Source: an uncultured beta proteobacterium (GTDB lineage Bacteria; Pseudomonadota; Gammaproteobacteria; Burkholderiales; Burkholderiaceae_C). From it: a stretch of DNA of 64,000 nt. Shown here piece after piece: positions 17,034 through 26,006 of the stretch; position 1 is the first letter of the stretch; every line of letters begins with the position of its first letter. A program made the translations under genes and the position numbers. The stretch covers positions 62,001-126,000 of the forward strand of contig CAISLN010000038.1 of NCBI GenBank assembly GCA_903886275.1, in the 5' to 3' direction. Under the pieces are notes generated by a model. The model saw nothing but the letters and a program-made list of their open reading frames with translations. It was not told the origin of the DNA and made no database searches.

Positions 17034-18275
17034 TTAGCGGGAAAGCAGTGCCGCGTCCAGCACCTCGACCCAATGCCGTACCGGCGTGACGGTGCCGCTT
17101 TGCAAATGGGTGATGCAGCCGATATTGGCGCTGATGATGACCTCGTCCACTGCGGGCTGCAGGTTGCCGAGCTTGCGGTCGCGCAGCTGGTAGGACAGCT
17201 CTGGATTGAGCACCGAGTAGGTGCCGGCCGAACCGCAGCACAGATGGGATTCGTTGCTCGCCACACGCACGGCAAAACCCAGTTCGGCCAGATGCTGCTC
17301 GACACCGCCACGCAGCTTTTGGCCATGCTGCAAGGTGCAGGGCGGGTGGAACACCAGGCTGGCCCTGGCGGCATCCGAGAGCTTGCCGTGCAGCAGCGCC
17401 ACCAACTCCGGCAACAGCTCGCTCAAGTCGCGCGTGAGTTCGCTGACCCTTGCCGCCTTTGCGGCGTAGGCTGGGTCGTTCTTTAGGATGTGGCCGTATT
17501 CCTTGACCGTGACACCGCAGCCCGAGGCATTCATCACCAGGGCTTCCACACCACTGCTGCTGCCCGGGTCGATCAGGGGCCACCAGGCGTCGATATTGGC
17601 ACGCATCTGTTGCATGCCACCGTCCTGGTCGTTCAGGTGAAATTTGACGGCGCCGCAGCAACCTGACTTGGGCACCACCACGCTTTGAATGCCAGCCGCG
17701 TCCAGCACACGTGCGGTAGCGCTGTCGATATTCGGCGCCATGCTGGGCTGGGCACAACCGGCCAGCAACAGCACCTTGCGGGCATGGATGCGGCTGGGCC
17801 AGACACCGGCCTCCTGTTTGGCCGGCACCTTTTTTTGCAGGCTGGCGGGCAGCAGTGGGCGCAGCAGTTGCCCGATCTTCATGGCCGGTGCAAACAGGGG
17901 CGAGGGCAGGCCCTCTTTGAGCGCCCAGCGCAGGGCCTTCTCACTGGTGGGGCGCGCCACCTTGGCATCGACGAGCTTGCGGCCTATGTCGATCAGATGG
18001 CCGTAGTCCACGCCGCTGGGGCAGGTGCTCTCGCAGTTGCGGCAGGTCAGGCAGCGGTCCAGGTGCATTTGCGTGGCGCGCGTGGGCGTCTGCCCTTCGA
18101 GCACCTGCTTCATCAGGTAGATGCGTCCGCGCGGGCCGTCCAACTCATCGCCCAACAGCTGGTAGGTGGGGCAGGTGGCAGTGCAGAAGCCGCAGTGCAC
18201 ACACTTGCGCAAAATGGCCTCGGCGGCCAGGCCGTCGGGCGTGTTTTGGTACTCGGGCGCGAGATTGGTTTGCAT
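17034..18275 (-). CDS. glcF: Glycolate oxidase iron-sulfur subunit GlcF
   Basis: GlcF carries electrons from the flavin subunits of glycolate dehydrogenase towards the quinone pool. The 413-residue product has two 4Fe-4S motifs near the N-terminus, CVHCGFCTATCP and CLTCRNCESTCP. It also has two cysteine-rich CCG domains, seen as LLLAGCAQP with SGCCGAVKF and FHPPCTLQ with HLCCGSAGTY. Length is normal. Its start overlaps the glcE stop (TGATG), so the pair is translationally coupled. Confidence 0.95.
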   Translation of the reverse strand: MQTNLAPEYQNTPDGLAAEAILRKCVHCGFCTATCPTYQLLGDELDGPRGRIYLMKQVLEGQTPTRATQMHLDRCLTCRNCESTCPSGVDYGHLIDIGRKLVDAKVARPTSEKALRWALKEGLPSPLFAPAMKIGQLLRPLLPASLQKKVPAKQEAGVWPSRIHARKVLLLAGCAQPSMAPNIDSATARVLDAAGIQSVVVPKSGCCGAVKFHLNDQDGGMQQMRANIDAWWPLIDPGSSSGVEALVMNASGCGVTVKEYGHILKNDPAYAAKAARVSELTRDLSELLPELVALLHGKLSDAARASLVFHPPCTLQHGQKLRGGVEQHLAELGFAVRVASNESHLCCGSAGTYSVLNPELSYQLRDRKLGNLQPAVDEVIISANIGCITHLQSGTVTPVRHWVEVLDAALLSR

Positions 18276-19405
18276 CAGAGGAGTCCGGGATTGAAAAGGC
18301 CCTGTGGATCAAAGCTGGCCTTGAGGCGCAGGCCTATGGCGTCTAGCGTCGTGCTGCCGGTGCGCAGGCTGTTGGCTGCGTTGGCAGCCATACCTTCGGG
18401 CGTCACAAACAGGGTGGCGTTGCCACCGGCCGCACGCGCCACAGCTTGCAACTGCGCTGCGGCACTGGCAGGTGCCCAGAGCCAGCGCAGACCACCATGC
18501 CACTCCACCAGAGGCTGGCCGGGCAGCGCCAACACCGGCGCGGTCTGCGGAACACTGAGACGCCAAAGCGCATCGCCGGATGCGCGGCCGTCGCTGAAAA
18601 ACGGCAGTTGCTGGTTGCGGCACAGCGCCCAGTCCTGGCTACTTTGTGCGTTGTCCATGCGTTGGCCCGGCACCTCGGCGAGCATTTTTTTGCAGGCCGC
18701 TTCCACCGCCGCAACGGCACCGCGCAGGCGCACATACAGGCAGGGCTTGGCGCTCTCTATAGTCCAGCAACTGGCATTCAGCGGCAGCGGCTCGCCGCCC
18801 CAACGGTGCAGTTGTTCCAGGGCTTCGTGCTGCTCCAGGGCAAAGCACAGGGTGGCCTCGGCCGGGGCCAGCGGCAAGACCTTGAGCGAGACCTCGGTCA
18901 GCAGGCCCAGCGTGCCGCGCGCTCCCACCATCAGGCGCGATACGTCATAGCCCGCCACATTCTTCATGACCTGCCCGCCAAAGGTGAGCTGCTGGCCCAG
19001 ACCGTTGATGAGTTTGACGCCCAGCACATAGTCGCGCACTCCGCCCACGCTGGCACGGGAGGGACCGGCCAGGCCACTGGCGACCATGCCGCCCACGGTG
19101 GCAGCAGAAGTTGTCGTGGCCTGCGACCAGTTGAAGTGCGGCGGCTCAAACGGCAGGCACTGGCCCTGCTCGGCCAGCAGTGCCTCCAGCTCCACCAGCG
19201 TGGTTCCGCTGCCCACGGTGACCACCAGCTCGGTGGGCTCGTAGCTGATGATGCCTTTGAGGTCGCAGGTGTCGAGCAACTCGCCATGCGAGTGGCCCAA
19301 AAAGTTCTTGCTGCCGCCGCCCCTTATGCACAGAGGCGTGCCATCGGCGCGCGCTGAGGCGATGCGGTCGGCGACGGTGCGCAGTGCGTGTTCCATATTT
19401 GACAT
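18275..19405 (-). CDS. glcE: Glycolate oxidase FAD-binding subunit GlcE
   Basis: GlcE is the second flavin subunit of glycolate dehydrogenase. The product of 376 residues (start MSNMEHALRTV at 19405; 19414 and 19396 are also possible) has the FAD-binding PCMH pattern: IRGGGSKNFLG, then TVGSGTTLVELEALL, then SAATVGGMVASGLAGPSR and VGGVRDYVLGVKLI. The upstream open frame to 19726 has no conserved content and is left out. The usual first gene, glcD, is not beside it; an unrelated SMP-30 gene lies upstream instead. Confidence 0.93.
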   Translation of the reverse strand: MSNMEHALRTVADRIASARADGTPLCIRGGGSKNFLGHSHGELLDTCDLKGIISYEPTELVVTVGSGTTLVELEALLAEQGQCLPFEPPHFNWSQATTTSAATVGGMVASGLAGPSRASVGGVRDYVLGVKLINGLGQQLTFGGQVMKNVAGYDVSRLMVGARGTLGLLTEVSLKVLPLAPAEATLCFALEQHEALEQLHRWGGEPLPLNASCWTIESAKPCLYVRLRGAVAAVEAACKKMLAEVPGQRMDNAQSSQDWALCRNQQLPFFSDGRASGDALWRLSVPQTAPVLALPGQPLVEWHGGLRWLWAPASAAAQLQAVARAAGGNATLFVTPEGMAANAANSLRTGSTTLDAIGLRLKASFDPQGLFNPGLL

Positions 19406-19557
19406 AGAGGCCATGGTACGGGTTGCTTGTCGGCCACTGCGTGAATTATTTGAACGCCGGAGCTTCAAAAAAATGCGTAGCCGCCATGGGCCCAATGCCG
19501 TGCAGCATGCATGGCGCAGCGGCGCAGCGCCCCACGTCAAAGATTGGCGGGGTTTGG

Positions 19558-20481
19558 CTAGTCCACGAAAAAGTTCACCGGCAGACCCGGCGTTTCCACG
19601 CGGGTGAAGAAGACGGCGCCAGAGTCCGGGAACAGCGCCAACTCGGGCGCGCTGCGACCATGGCGCGCCGTGGTGAGGTACAGGGTCTTCAGGTCCGCAC
19701 CGCCAAAGCAGGGCATGGTTGGACACTGGGCCGGGGTGTCCAGCTCCTGCAGCAAACGGCCGTCTGGGGCGAAGCAGCAGATGCGCCGTCCTTCAAACAT
19801 GGCGACCCAGTAATTGCCCAGCGCGTCCACGGCGGCGCCATCCGGGCGCCCCAGGTAGCTGCGGTCTTCAAAGGTCCAGCCGACGGGTTTGGGCGCGCAT
19901 TGCACATGCACGCGGTGTTGGCTCAGGTGCTTGCCCTCCAGCTCGAAGTCCCAGGCATGCACCACGTGGCTGGGCGTATCGGCCCAGTACAGGGTGCTGT
20001 TTTGCGGACTCCAGGCCAGGCCGTTGGCGGTGAGCGCATCACCGGCGTGGCGCTGCACCGCCACCAAATCGTTGCGGCAGTCAATCGAAAACAGGGCGGC
20101 GGCGCGGCTGGCCTTGGGCTCATCAATGGTGCCGACCCAGAAGCGGCCCAGGGCGTCGCATTTGCCGTCATTGGCGCGCACGCTGGCTGTGTCGTAGGGT
20201 AGCGTGGCGATGCGATCGAGCGCACCGCCCCATTGCCTTGCCCTGAACACGCCATGGCGCAGGGCGATCACCAGGCCACCACTGGCCGCCGGTGCGATAC
20301 AGCCGGGCTCAGAGGGCATGTCCCAGACCTCTGCGGTGCCGCCAGCCACATCGGAGCGCAGCAGTTTTTTGCCGGGGATATCAACCCAGTACAGGCGTTG
20401 TTCCAGTGGATGCCAAAAGGGGGATTCGCCCAGCTCGTAACGCTGCGGGCCCAGGGTTTGCCATGGTGTGGTGCTGCTCAT
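19558..20481 (-). CDS. SMP-30/gluconolactonase family sugar lactonase
   Basis: The 307-residue product is a six-bladed propeller hydrolase that opens sugar lactones such as gluconolactone or arabinonolactone. Metal-binding positions of the family are recognisable: Glu in LGESPFWHP, Asn in RANDGKCD, Asn in LTANGLAWSP and Asp in GRPDGAAVDALGNYW. The second ATG (20481) is chosen because AAGGAG lies 8 bases upstream of it; the first ATG (20487) is too close to that site. It is followed upstream by an aldose epimerase, which suggests a sugar-oxidation pair. Substrate cannot be told from sequence. Confidence 0.88.
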   Translation of the reverse strand: MSSTTPWQTLGPQRYELGESPFWHPLEQRLYWVDIPGKKLLRSDVAGGTAEVWDMPSEPGCIAPAASGGLVIALRHGVFRARQWGGALDRIATLPYDTASVRANDGKCDALGRFWVGTIDEPKASRAAALFSIDCRNDLVAVQRHAGDALTANGLAWSPQNSTLYWADTPSHVVHAWDFELEGKHLSQHRVHVQCAPKPVGWTFEDRSYLGRPDGAAVDALGNYWVAMFEGRRICCFAPDGRLLQELDTPAQCPTMPCFGGADLKTLYLTTARHGRSAPELALFPDSGAVFFTRVETPGLPVNFFVD

Positions 20482-20500
20482 ATGCATGTCTCCTTGCGGT

Positions 20501-21364
20501 TTAGAGGGAAGGCGGCTGCACCTGGATGCGCATGTGGGCCGTGAAGGTCTCGCCGGGTTGCAGCACGCGCATGCCCAGCGACTCGGGCGTCATGCCGTTT
20601 TGCTGGGCCAAGGCGTTGTTGGCATGGCTGACCGGTTCGATGGCAATGCTGTCGCGCTGTGGCGTGGTGTACACCACCAGGCGGTTCAGGTCGGATGTGA
20701 GTTGGATGCGCAGACCGCCCTCCTCCAACTGCAGGCTGCCGCTCCAGCCCTCAAAGCAGTGGTCCACATCTAGGCTGGTGCAGTCTCCATCCAAGCCGGT
20801 GTGGGGCAGCAGCTGGGTTGGCAAATTGTCGGCGTCCATGTCCCAGCGGCCAGTTGCGGCAAAGCGGATCTGCGTTTGCGCGCTCTTGGCGAAGTAGGGG
20901 TGCCAGCCCAGCCCGGCCGGCGCCGCCACCGCGGCGCGGTTGGTGATGGACAGCTGCAGCTCCAGCGCGTCGTCCTGCAGGGTGATGGTCTGCAGGCTGT
21001 CAAAGGCAAAGGGCCAGGACGCATCGGCCAGGTGGCGGTAGCTCAACAGGGCGTGGTTGGCGCTAAAGGCTTGCACCGCCCAAGGCCGCTCCCAGCCAAG
21101 GCCGTGGATGGCATGGGGCTCGGGTTCGAAGTTGGCGGGCAGCGTGTAATCCTTACCGGCCCAATGCAGTTTGCATTGCGCGATGCGGTTGGAATAGGGC
21201 ACCAGGGGGTAGCTGGCGGCAACGCGCACAGACTGCAACTCTGCGCCAGGGGTGGAGCGCAGCACCTGCTGCTGCCCCCACCACAGGCCGGCAATGCAGC
21301 CGCCCATTTCGGGCAACAGTTCACAGCGCAGCGCGCCGCTCGTCAGGGAAAGTGGATGTGTCAT
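20501..21364 (-). CDS. Aldose 1-epimerase (galactose mutarotase family)
   Basis: The 287-residue product starts MTHPLSLTSGALRCEL and fits the mutarotase fold, which interconverts alpha and beta anomers of free sugars. Motifs include YPLVPYSNRIAQ near the N-terminus, the catalytic His in AIHGLGW, the pair GWHPYF, and the general base Glu in IAIEPVSH near the C-terminus. It lies 19 bases upstream of the SMP-30 gene on the same strand, so both probably serve the same sugar route: the epimerase supplies the anomer that a dehydrogenase turns into a lactone. Confidence 0.88.
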   Translation of the reverse strand: MTHPLSLTSGALRCELLPEMGGCIAGLWWGQQQVLRSTPGAELQSVRVAASYPLVPYSNRIAQCKLHWAGKDYTLPANFEPEPHAIHGLGWERPWAVQAFSANHALLSYRHLADASWPFAFDSLQTITLQDDALELQLSITNRAAVAAPAGLGWHPYFAKSAQTQIRFAATGRWDMDADNLPTQLLPHTGLDGDCTSLDVDHCFEGWSGSLQLEEGGLRIQLTSDLNRLVVYTTPQRDSIAIEPVSHANNALAQQNGMTPESLGMRVLQPGETFTAHMRIQVQPPSL

Positions 21365-21429
21365 GGGAAGGCGGGTTCTGCGCAATGGCGCGGTTCGCCA
21401 TGCAGGCGGCATTGTGCCTCGCCCGTTGC

Positions 21430-21480
21430 CCAAAAATAAGGCCCGGTGCAACTTCGGGGTTACCAAAGTTGCACCGGGCC
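21430..21480 (-). terminator. Intrinsic terminator of amtB
   Basis: A perfect 15-base-pair stem (arms 21440-21454 and 21466-21480) with an 11-base loop is followed on the minus strand by TTATTTTT. It lies 41 bases past the amtB stop and is a textbook rho-independent terminator for glnK-amtB. It also separates that operon from the epimerase gene downstream. Confidence 0.9.
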
Positions 21481-21521
21481 GGGGATCGCCAGACTGGCGA
21501 CCGGGGCGTAAGGCCTATGCC

Positions 21522-23048
21522 TTAGCGGCCGTAAGCCGACTCGCCGTGGGACGTGATGTCCAGGCCTTCGCGCTCGTCTTCTTCGCTGACACGCAGACCA
21601 ATGGTCTTGTCCACAATGAAGTAGGCGATGAAGGACACCACACCGGACCAGAGCACCGTGGTCAGCACGGCCTTGGTCTGGATCCAGACTTGGGCGCTGA
21701 TGCTGTATTGGGCAGGCGTCATCATGGTGGCCGTTACCCAATCATTCATTGCGCTGGGGCCGCCCAAAGAGGGCGACGCGAACACGCCGGTCAGGATGGC
21801 ACCCAAGATGCCGCAGACACCGTGCACGCCAAACACGTCCAGCGTGTCGTCAGCGCCCAGCAGTTTCTTCAGACCGGTCACGCCCCACAGGCCGGCAAAA
21901 CCGGACAACAGGCCAATGATCAGCGCACCGCCGATGCCGACATTGCCGCAAGCGGGGGTGATGGCAACCAGGCCGGCCACGGCACCGGAGGCAGCGCCCA
22001 GCATGGAGGCCTTGCCCTTGTGCATGGCTTCACCGAGGGACCAGGTCAGCACGGCCGCAGCGGTAGCGCCGAAGGTATTGATGAAGGCCAGGGCCGCGAA
22101 ACCGTTGGCCTCCAGAGCAGAGCCCGCGTTGAAACCGAACCATCCCACCCACAGCAGCGCAGCGCCCACCATGGTCAATGTCAGGCTGTGAGGAGCCATG
22201 GATTCCTTGCCGTAACCGACCCGTTTGCCGATAAAGAAGGCACCTACCAAACCAGCCACAGCCGCGTTGATGTGCACCACGGTGCCGCCGGCGAAGTCCA
22301 GCGCACCCCATTGCCACAGCATGCCAGCCTTGGCATTCATGGCATCGGCCACTTCCTTGGAGGCATAGGCATCAGGTCCCATCCAGAACCAAACCATATG
22401 GGCCATGGGCAGGTAGCTGAAGGTGAACCACAGCACCATAAAGGCCAGCACGGCGGAGAACTTGATGCGTTCGGCAAAGGAACCCACGATCAGCGTGCAG
22501 GTGATACCGGCAAAGGTGGCCTGGAATGCGGCATAGATGATTTCGGGGATGTACACACCCTTGCTGAAGGTGGCGGAGTTGGCGAAGGTGCCCGCCACGT
22601 TGTCCCAGACGCCCTTCATAAACAGGCGATCCAGGCCACCAATGAACGGGTTGCCTTCGGTGAAGGCCAGGCTGTAGCCGTAGATAAACCACAGCACGAC
22701 GATCATCGAGAACGTCACCATGACCTGCATCAGCACCGACAGCATGTTCTTGCTGCGCACCAGGCCGCCGTAGAACAGGGCCAGGCCGGGCACCGTCATC
22801 AAGATCACCAACAGGGTGGAGACCATCATCCATGCGGTGTCGCCCTTGTTGGGTACAGGTGCGGCAACGGCCGAAGCATCGGCCGCAGGGGCCGCTGCAA
22901 CCACTGCAACGGCGGCTGCTGCGGGTGCAGCAACAGCGGGCGCGGCGGCCTTGGCTTCAGAGGCCACGGCGGCGGTCTGGGCTGACGCAAAGCTTGCGGC
23001 AGTCAACAGGCTCAGCCCCAGGGCGAGGGATACAAGCAGTTTTTTCAT
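21522..23048 (-). CDS. amtB: Ammonium transporter AmtB
   Basis: AmtB is an inner-membrane trimeric ammonium channel. The 508-residue product has a signal peptide (ends ASFASA), an Ala/Pro-rich segment (about residues 24-66) and then the core with eleven membrane helices. Family stretches include PGLALFYGGLVRSKN, GGTVVHINA, ALLWVGWFGFNAGSAL and DVFGVHGVCGILG, with the twin-His pore residues. It is the second gene of the glnK-amtB operon. The long Ala-rich linker after the signal is typical of betaproteobacterial forms. Transport should be gated by GlnK. Confidence 0.96.
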   Translation of the reverse strand: MKKLLVSLALGLSLLTAASFASAQTAAVASEAKAAAPAVAAPAAAAVAVVAAAPAADASAVAAPVPNKGDTAWMMVSTLLVILMTVPGLALFYGGLVRSKNMLSVLMQVMVTFSMIVVLWFIYGYSLAFTEGNPFIGGLDRLFMKGVWDNVAGTFANSATFSKGVYIPEIIYAAFQATFAGITCTLIVGSFAERIKFSAVLAFMVLWFTFSYLPMAHMVWFWMGPDAYASKEVADAMNAKAGMLWQWGALDFAGGTVVHINAAVAGLVGAFFIGKRVGYGKESMAPHSLTLTMVGAALLWVGWFGFNAGSALEANGFAALAFINTFGATAAAVLTWSLGEAMHKGKASMLGAASGAVAGLVAITPACGNVGIGGALIIGLLSGFAGLWGVTGLKKLLGADDTLDVFGVHGVCGILGAILTGVFASPSLGGPSAMNDWVTATMMTPAQYSISAQVWIQTKAVLTTVLWSGVVSFIAYFIVDKTIGLRVSEEDEREGLDITSHGESAYGR

Positions 23049-23081
23049 GGTTCTGTTCCTTTATGTTTTGTGGGAAGCGCC

Positions 23082-23429
<348 letters not shown>

Positions 23430-23505
23430 TCACCTAGGTAACAGGGGTTGCAGACACCGGGCTGAATCAGCCGGCTTCTCCAAAAATCAGGAGATGGGCA
23501 TACTA

Positions 23506-23521
23506 AGCAGAGTCCGTGCCA
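23506..23521 (-). promoter_or_regulatory. Sigma-54-type promoter of glnK-amtB
   Basis: On the minus strand the site reads TGGCACGGACTCTGCT. It matches the -24/-12 consensus TGGCACG-N4-TTGCW at all positions except the first T of TTGC. Transcription would start near 23494, giving a leader of about 75 bases before glnK. The regulated gene pair makes this promoter type expected. Confidence 0.7.
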
Positions 23522-23541
23522 ACCTACCCGAGTGAAAAACG

Positions 23542-23636
23542 TGCGTACCAGTGTGCACCGAAAGAAGAGGTCGGCGTTAGACAGACTGGATGAAAAAACA
23601 GCAAGCACATTGTTGGTGCAACTTCTAAAGTGCACC
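23542..23636. promoter_or_regulatory. Candidate NtrC enhancer sites between glnK and comM
   Basis: Two dyads carry the GGTGCA/TGCACC half-sites typical of NtrC: TGCGTACCAGTGTGCACC (23542-23559) and the near-perfect inverted repeat with arms GGTGCA and TGCACC (23615-23636). They lie about 20 to 115 bases upstream of the sigma-54-like promoter, a usual enhancer distance. The half-site order and spacing differ from the enteric consensus, so the assignment is tentative. Confidence 0.4.
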
Positions 23637-23669
23637 CCAAGAATGCGCACTCTTTTGGAAAATTGAAAA

Positions 23670-25208
23670 ATGAGCCTTTCTTTGGTGCAAAGTCGCGCCC
23701 TGCTGGGGCTGGAAGCGACCAAGGTGATCGTGGAAGTGCATCTGGCCAATGGCCTACCGAGCTTTACCTTGGTGGGCCTGGCCGACTTGGAGGTCAAGGA
23801 AGCGCGTGAACGGGTGCGCTGCGCCATCCAAAACTCCGGACTGGAATTCCCCAGCAACAAGCGCATCACCGTGAACCTCGCACCGGCAGACCTGCCCAAA
23901 GACTCAGGCCGGTTGGACCTGCCGATTGCCCTGGGCATTTTGGCGGCCAGCGGCCAGATCGACGGCCAGCGCCTAGACGGCTATGAGTTCGCCGGCGAGT
24001 TGTCTCTGTCGGGTGCGCTGCGCCCGGTGCGGGGTGCGCTGGCCATGGCCTTGACGCTGCTGGACGTGAGCACTTGCTTGGTGTTGCCGCCCGGCAGCGC
24101 CGAGGAGGCGGCCCTGGTGCCTGGCATCACCATTTACCGTGCGCGCCATCTGCTGGACGTGGTGCGCCAGTTTGCACCGCCCGGCGCGGCACCAACCGAA
24201 ACGCCCGACCCGCCAGACGACGGTTGGTGCCGCTTGGAGCCCGCCGCACCCCCCAGCCGGGCCGAACTGCCCGACATGGCCGATGTCAAGGGCCAAGCTG
24301 GGGCCAAACGGGCACTGGAGATTGCGGCGGCCGGCGGGCACAGCCTGCTGCTGGTCGGCCCACCCGGCTCGGGCAAATCCATGCTGGCGCAGCGCTTTGC
24401 CGGTCTGCTACCGGACATGCTGGCGCAAGAGGCGCTGCAAAGCGCCGCCATCCAGTCCCTGATCGGACGTTTCAGCCTGGAGCGCTGGGGCCAGCGCCCA
24501 ACCTGCGCGCCGCACCATTCGGCCAGCGCGGTGGCGCTGGTGGGCGGCGGCTCACCGCCGCGCCCGGGCGAAATTTCACTTGCCCACCATGGCGTGCTGT
24601 TCCTGGACGAGTTCCCTGAGTTCAGCCGCGCGGCCTTGGAGGCGCTGCGCGAGCCCCTGGAGACCGGCACCATCACCATTGCCAGGGCGGCCAAGCGGGC
24701 CGAATTTCCGGCGCGCTTCCAGCTCATAGGTGCCATGAACCCCTGCCCCTGCGGCTACTTGGGCAGCGCTGCACACCACTGCCGCTGCACACCCGACCAG
24801 ATCAGCCGCTACCAGAGTCGGCTCAGCGGGCCGCTATTGGACCGCATTGACCTGCATGTGGAGGTTCCGGCGCTGGCAGCGGACGCTTTGCTGAGCGCCC
24901 CTGCCGGCGAATCAAGCGCCGTGATGCGGGCACGCTGTGTGGCGGCGCGGGAGCGGGCAATGGCGCGCCAGGGCAAGACCAACCAGGCCCTGGTTGGGCA
25001 TGAGATTGACCTGTACGCCCCCCTGGACGCGGCGACCACCCACTTTTTGCATACCGCCGCCCTGCGTCTGAGCTGGTCGGCGCGCAGCACCCACCGCACC
25101 CTGAAGATTGCGCGCACCATTGCGGATCTGGCCGGTAGCTCGGCCATCGAACTGGTCCATGCCGCCGAGGCCATGCAGTACCGCCACAACGGGCCGGGCG
25201 TTTTGTGA
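23670..25208 (+). CDS. comM: YifB/ComM family AAA ATPase (branch-migration helicase of natural transformation)
   Basis: ComM extends heteroduplex during natural transformation in several proteobacteria. The 512-residue product has the N-terminal Lon-protease-like domain (VEVHLANGLPSFTLVGL), a Walker A motif GPPGSGKSM near residue 231, a Walker B stretch VLFLDEFPEF, and the Mg-chelatase-type section with NPCPCGYLG and the Cys pair CRCTP. A C-terminal helical domain ends the protein. It is divergent from glnK with 249 bases between them. Length and motif order are those of intact ComM. Confidence 0.93.
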   Translation: MSLSLVQSRALLGLEATKVIVEVHLANGLPSFTLVGLADLEVKEARERVRCAIQNSGLEFPSNKRITVNLAPADLPKDSGRLDLPIALGILAASGQIDGQRLDGYEFAGELSLSGALRPVRGALAMALTLLDVSTCLVLPPGSAEEAALVPGITIYRARHLLDVVRQFAPPGAAPTETPDPPDDGWCRLEPAAPPSRAELPDMADVKGQAGAKRALEIAAAGGHSLLLVGPPGSGKSMLAQRFAGLLPDMLAQEALQSAAIQSLIGRFSLERWGQRPTCAPHHSASAVALVGGGSPPRPGEISLAHHGVLFLDEFPEFSRAALEALREPLETGTITIARAAKRAEFPARFQLIGAMNPCPCGYLGSAAHHCRCTPDQISRYQSRLSGPLLDRIDLHVEVPALAADALLSAPAGESSAVMRARCVAARERAMARQGKTNQALVGHEIDLYAPLDAATTHFLHTAALRLSWSARSTHRTLKIARTIADLAGSSAIELVHAAEAMQYRHNGPGVL

Positions 25209-25299
25209 TCGCCACCCACATCGATATTTGGTGCGCACCACAGCGCACTCGACTACGATGAGCGCCCACGGCATGGGACTTCGGGGCAGCGACACGCAT

Positions 25300-25896
25300 A
25301 TGACATCAAAACTTCAAGACCTTGATCAGATCCCAGTGGGCGGCGCGGTCTCTGGCGTGGATCTGGCTGCGCAACTGTTATCCGCCCCAGAGGCTTTGAC
25401 AGGCCTGACCATGGAAGAGGCGCGCGTCGTGGTGCGCTATATGACGCCCCGTTTTTTCCCGGCCAACACCACCTTTATCCGCGAAGGCGATGCCGGCAGC
25501 GGCGGCTTTATGGCGCTTCTGATAGACGGGGATGTGGTGGTGGAACGGGTCACCGTCAACCATGCCTCTCCGGTCACCATCCGGGTGCTGGGTCCGGGCA
25601 GCCTGATCGGTGAAGTCGGACTGGTGGACAAGGAACCGCGCTCAGCCTCCTGCACCGCCAGCACCGATGTGTGGTGCGCCGTTCTGACGCGCGAGGCCAT
25701 TGAGTCCATGATCCTGCACGACCCGGTGGTGGCGGCCAGGCTGCTGCTGGGCGTGTCTGCCAATATCGCCGAACGCCTGCGCGATACCAACCGCCAGCTC
25801 AAGCTGTATGCCAGGCTGGCCACCGCCATGCGGGAGGAACTCGCAACCGTCAGCACGCCCACGGCGGCCAAGGTTCAGCGTTGGGACCCAGATTAA
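25300..25896 (+). CDS. Cyclic-nucleotide-binding domain protein (Crp-type sensor domain without HTH)
   Basis: From MTSKLQDLDQIP the product is 198 residues; starts at 25258 or 25273 are also open. The central part is a cNMP-binding beta-barrel: FFPANTTFIREGDAGSGGF, then GDVVVERV, and the phosphate-binding cassette region GSLIGEVGLVDKEPRSASC. No C-terminal winged helix is visible, only a helical tail, so it is not a Crp/Fnr regulator by itself. The cassette has the Arg-Ser-Ala ending seen in true ligand binders. The partner is unknown. It lies between comM and recQ on the same strand. Confidence 0.8.
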   Translation: MTSKLQDLDQIPVGGAVSGVDLAAQLLSAPEALTGLTMEEARVVVRYMTPRFFPANTTFIREGDAGSGGFMALLIDGDVVVERVTVNHASPVTIRVLGPGSLIGEVGLVDKEPRSASCTASTDVWCAVLTREAIESMILHDPVVAARLLLGVSANIAERLRDTNRQLKLYARLATAMREELATVSTPTAAKVQRWDPD

Positions 25897-26006
25897 CGCG
25901 ATCGCAAAAGGCGAGACAATAGGCAGCTTGCGGCAAGGCTTGGCTGAGAGGCCTGCATTGCGCACCCTGCGTCAGCCGTTCGCCATCCATTCACCACAAA
26001 GCATTC

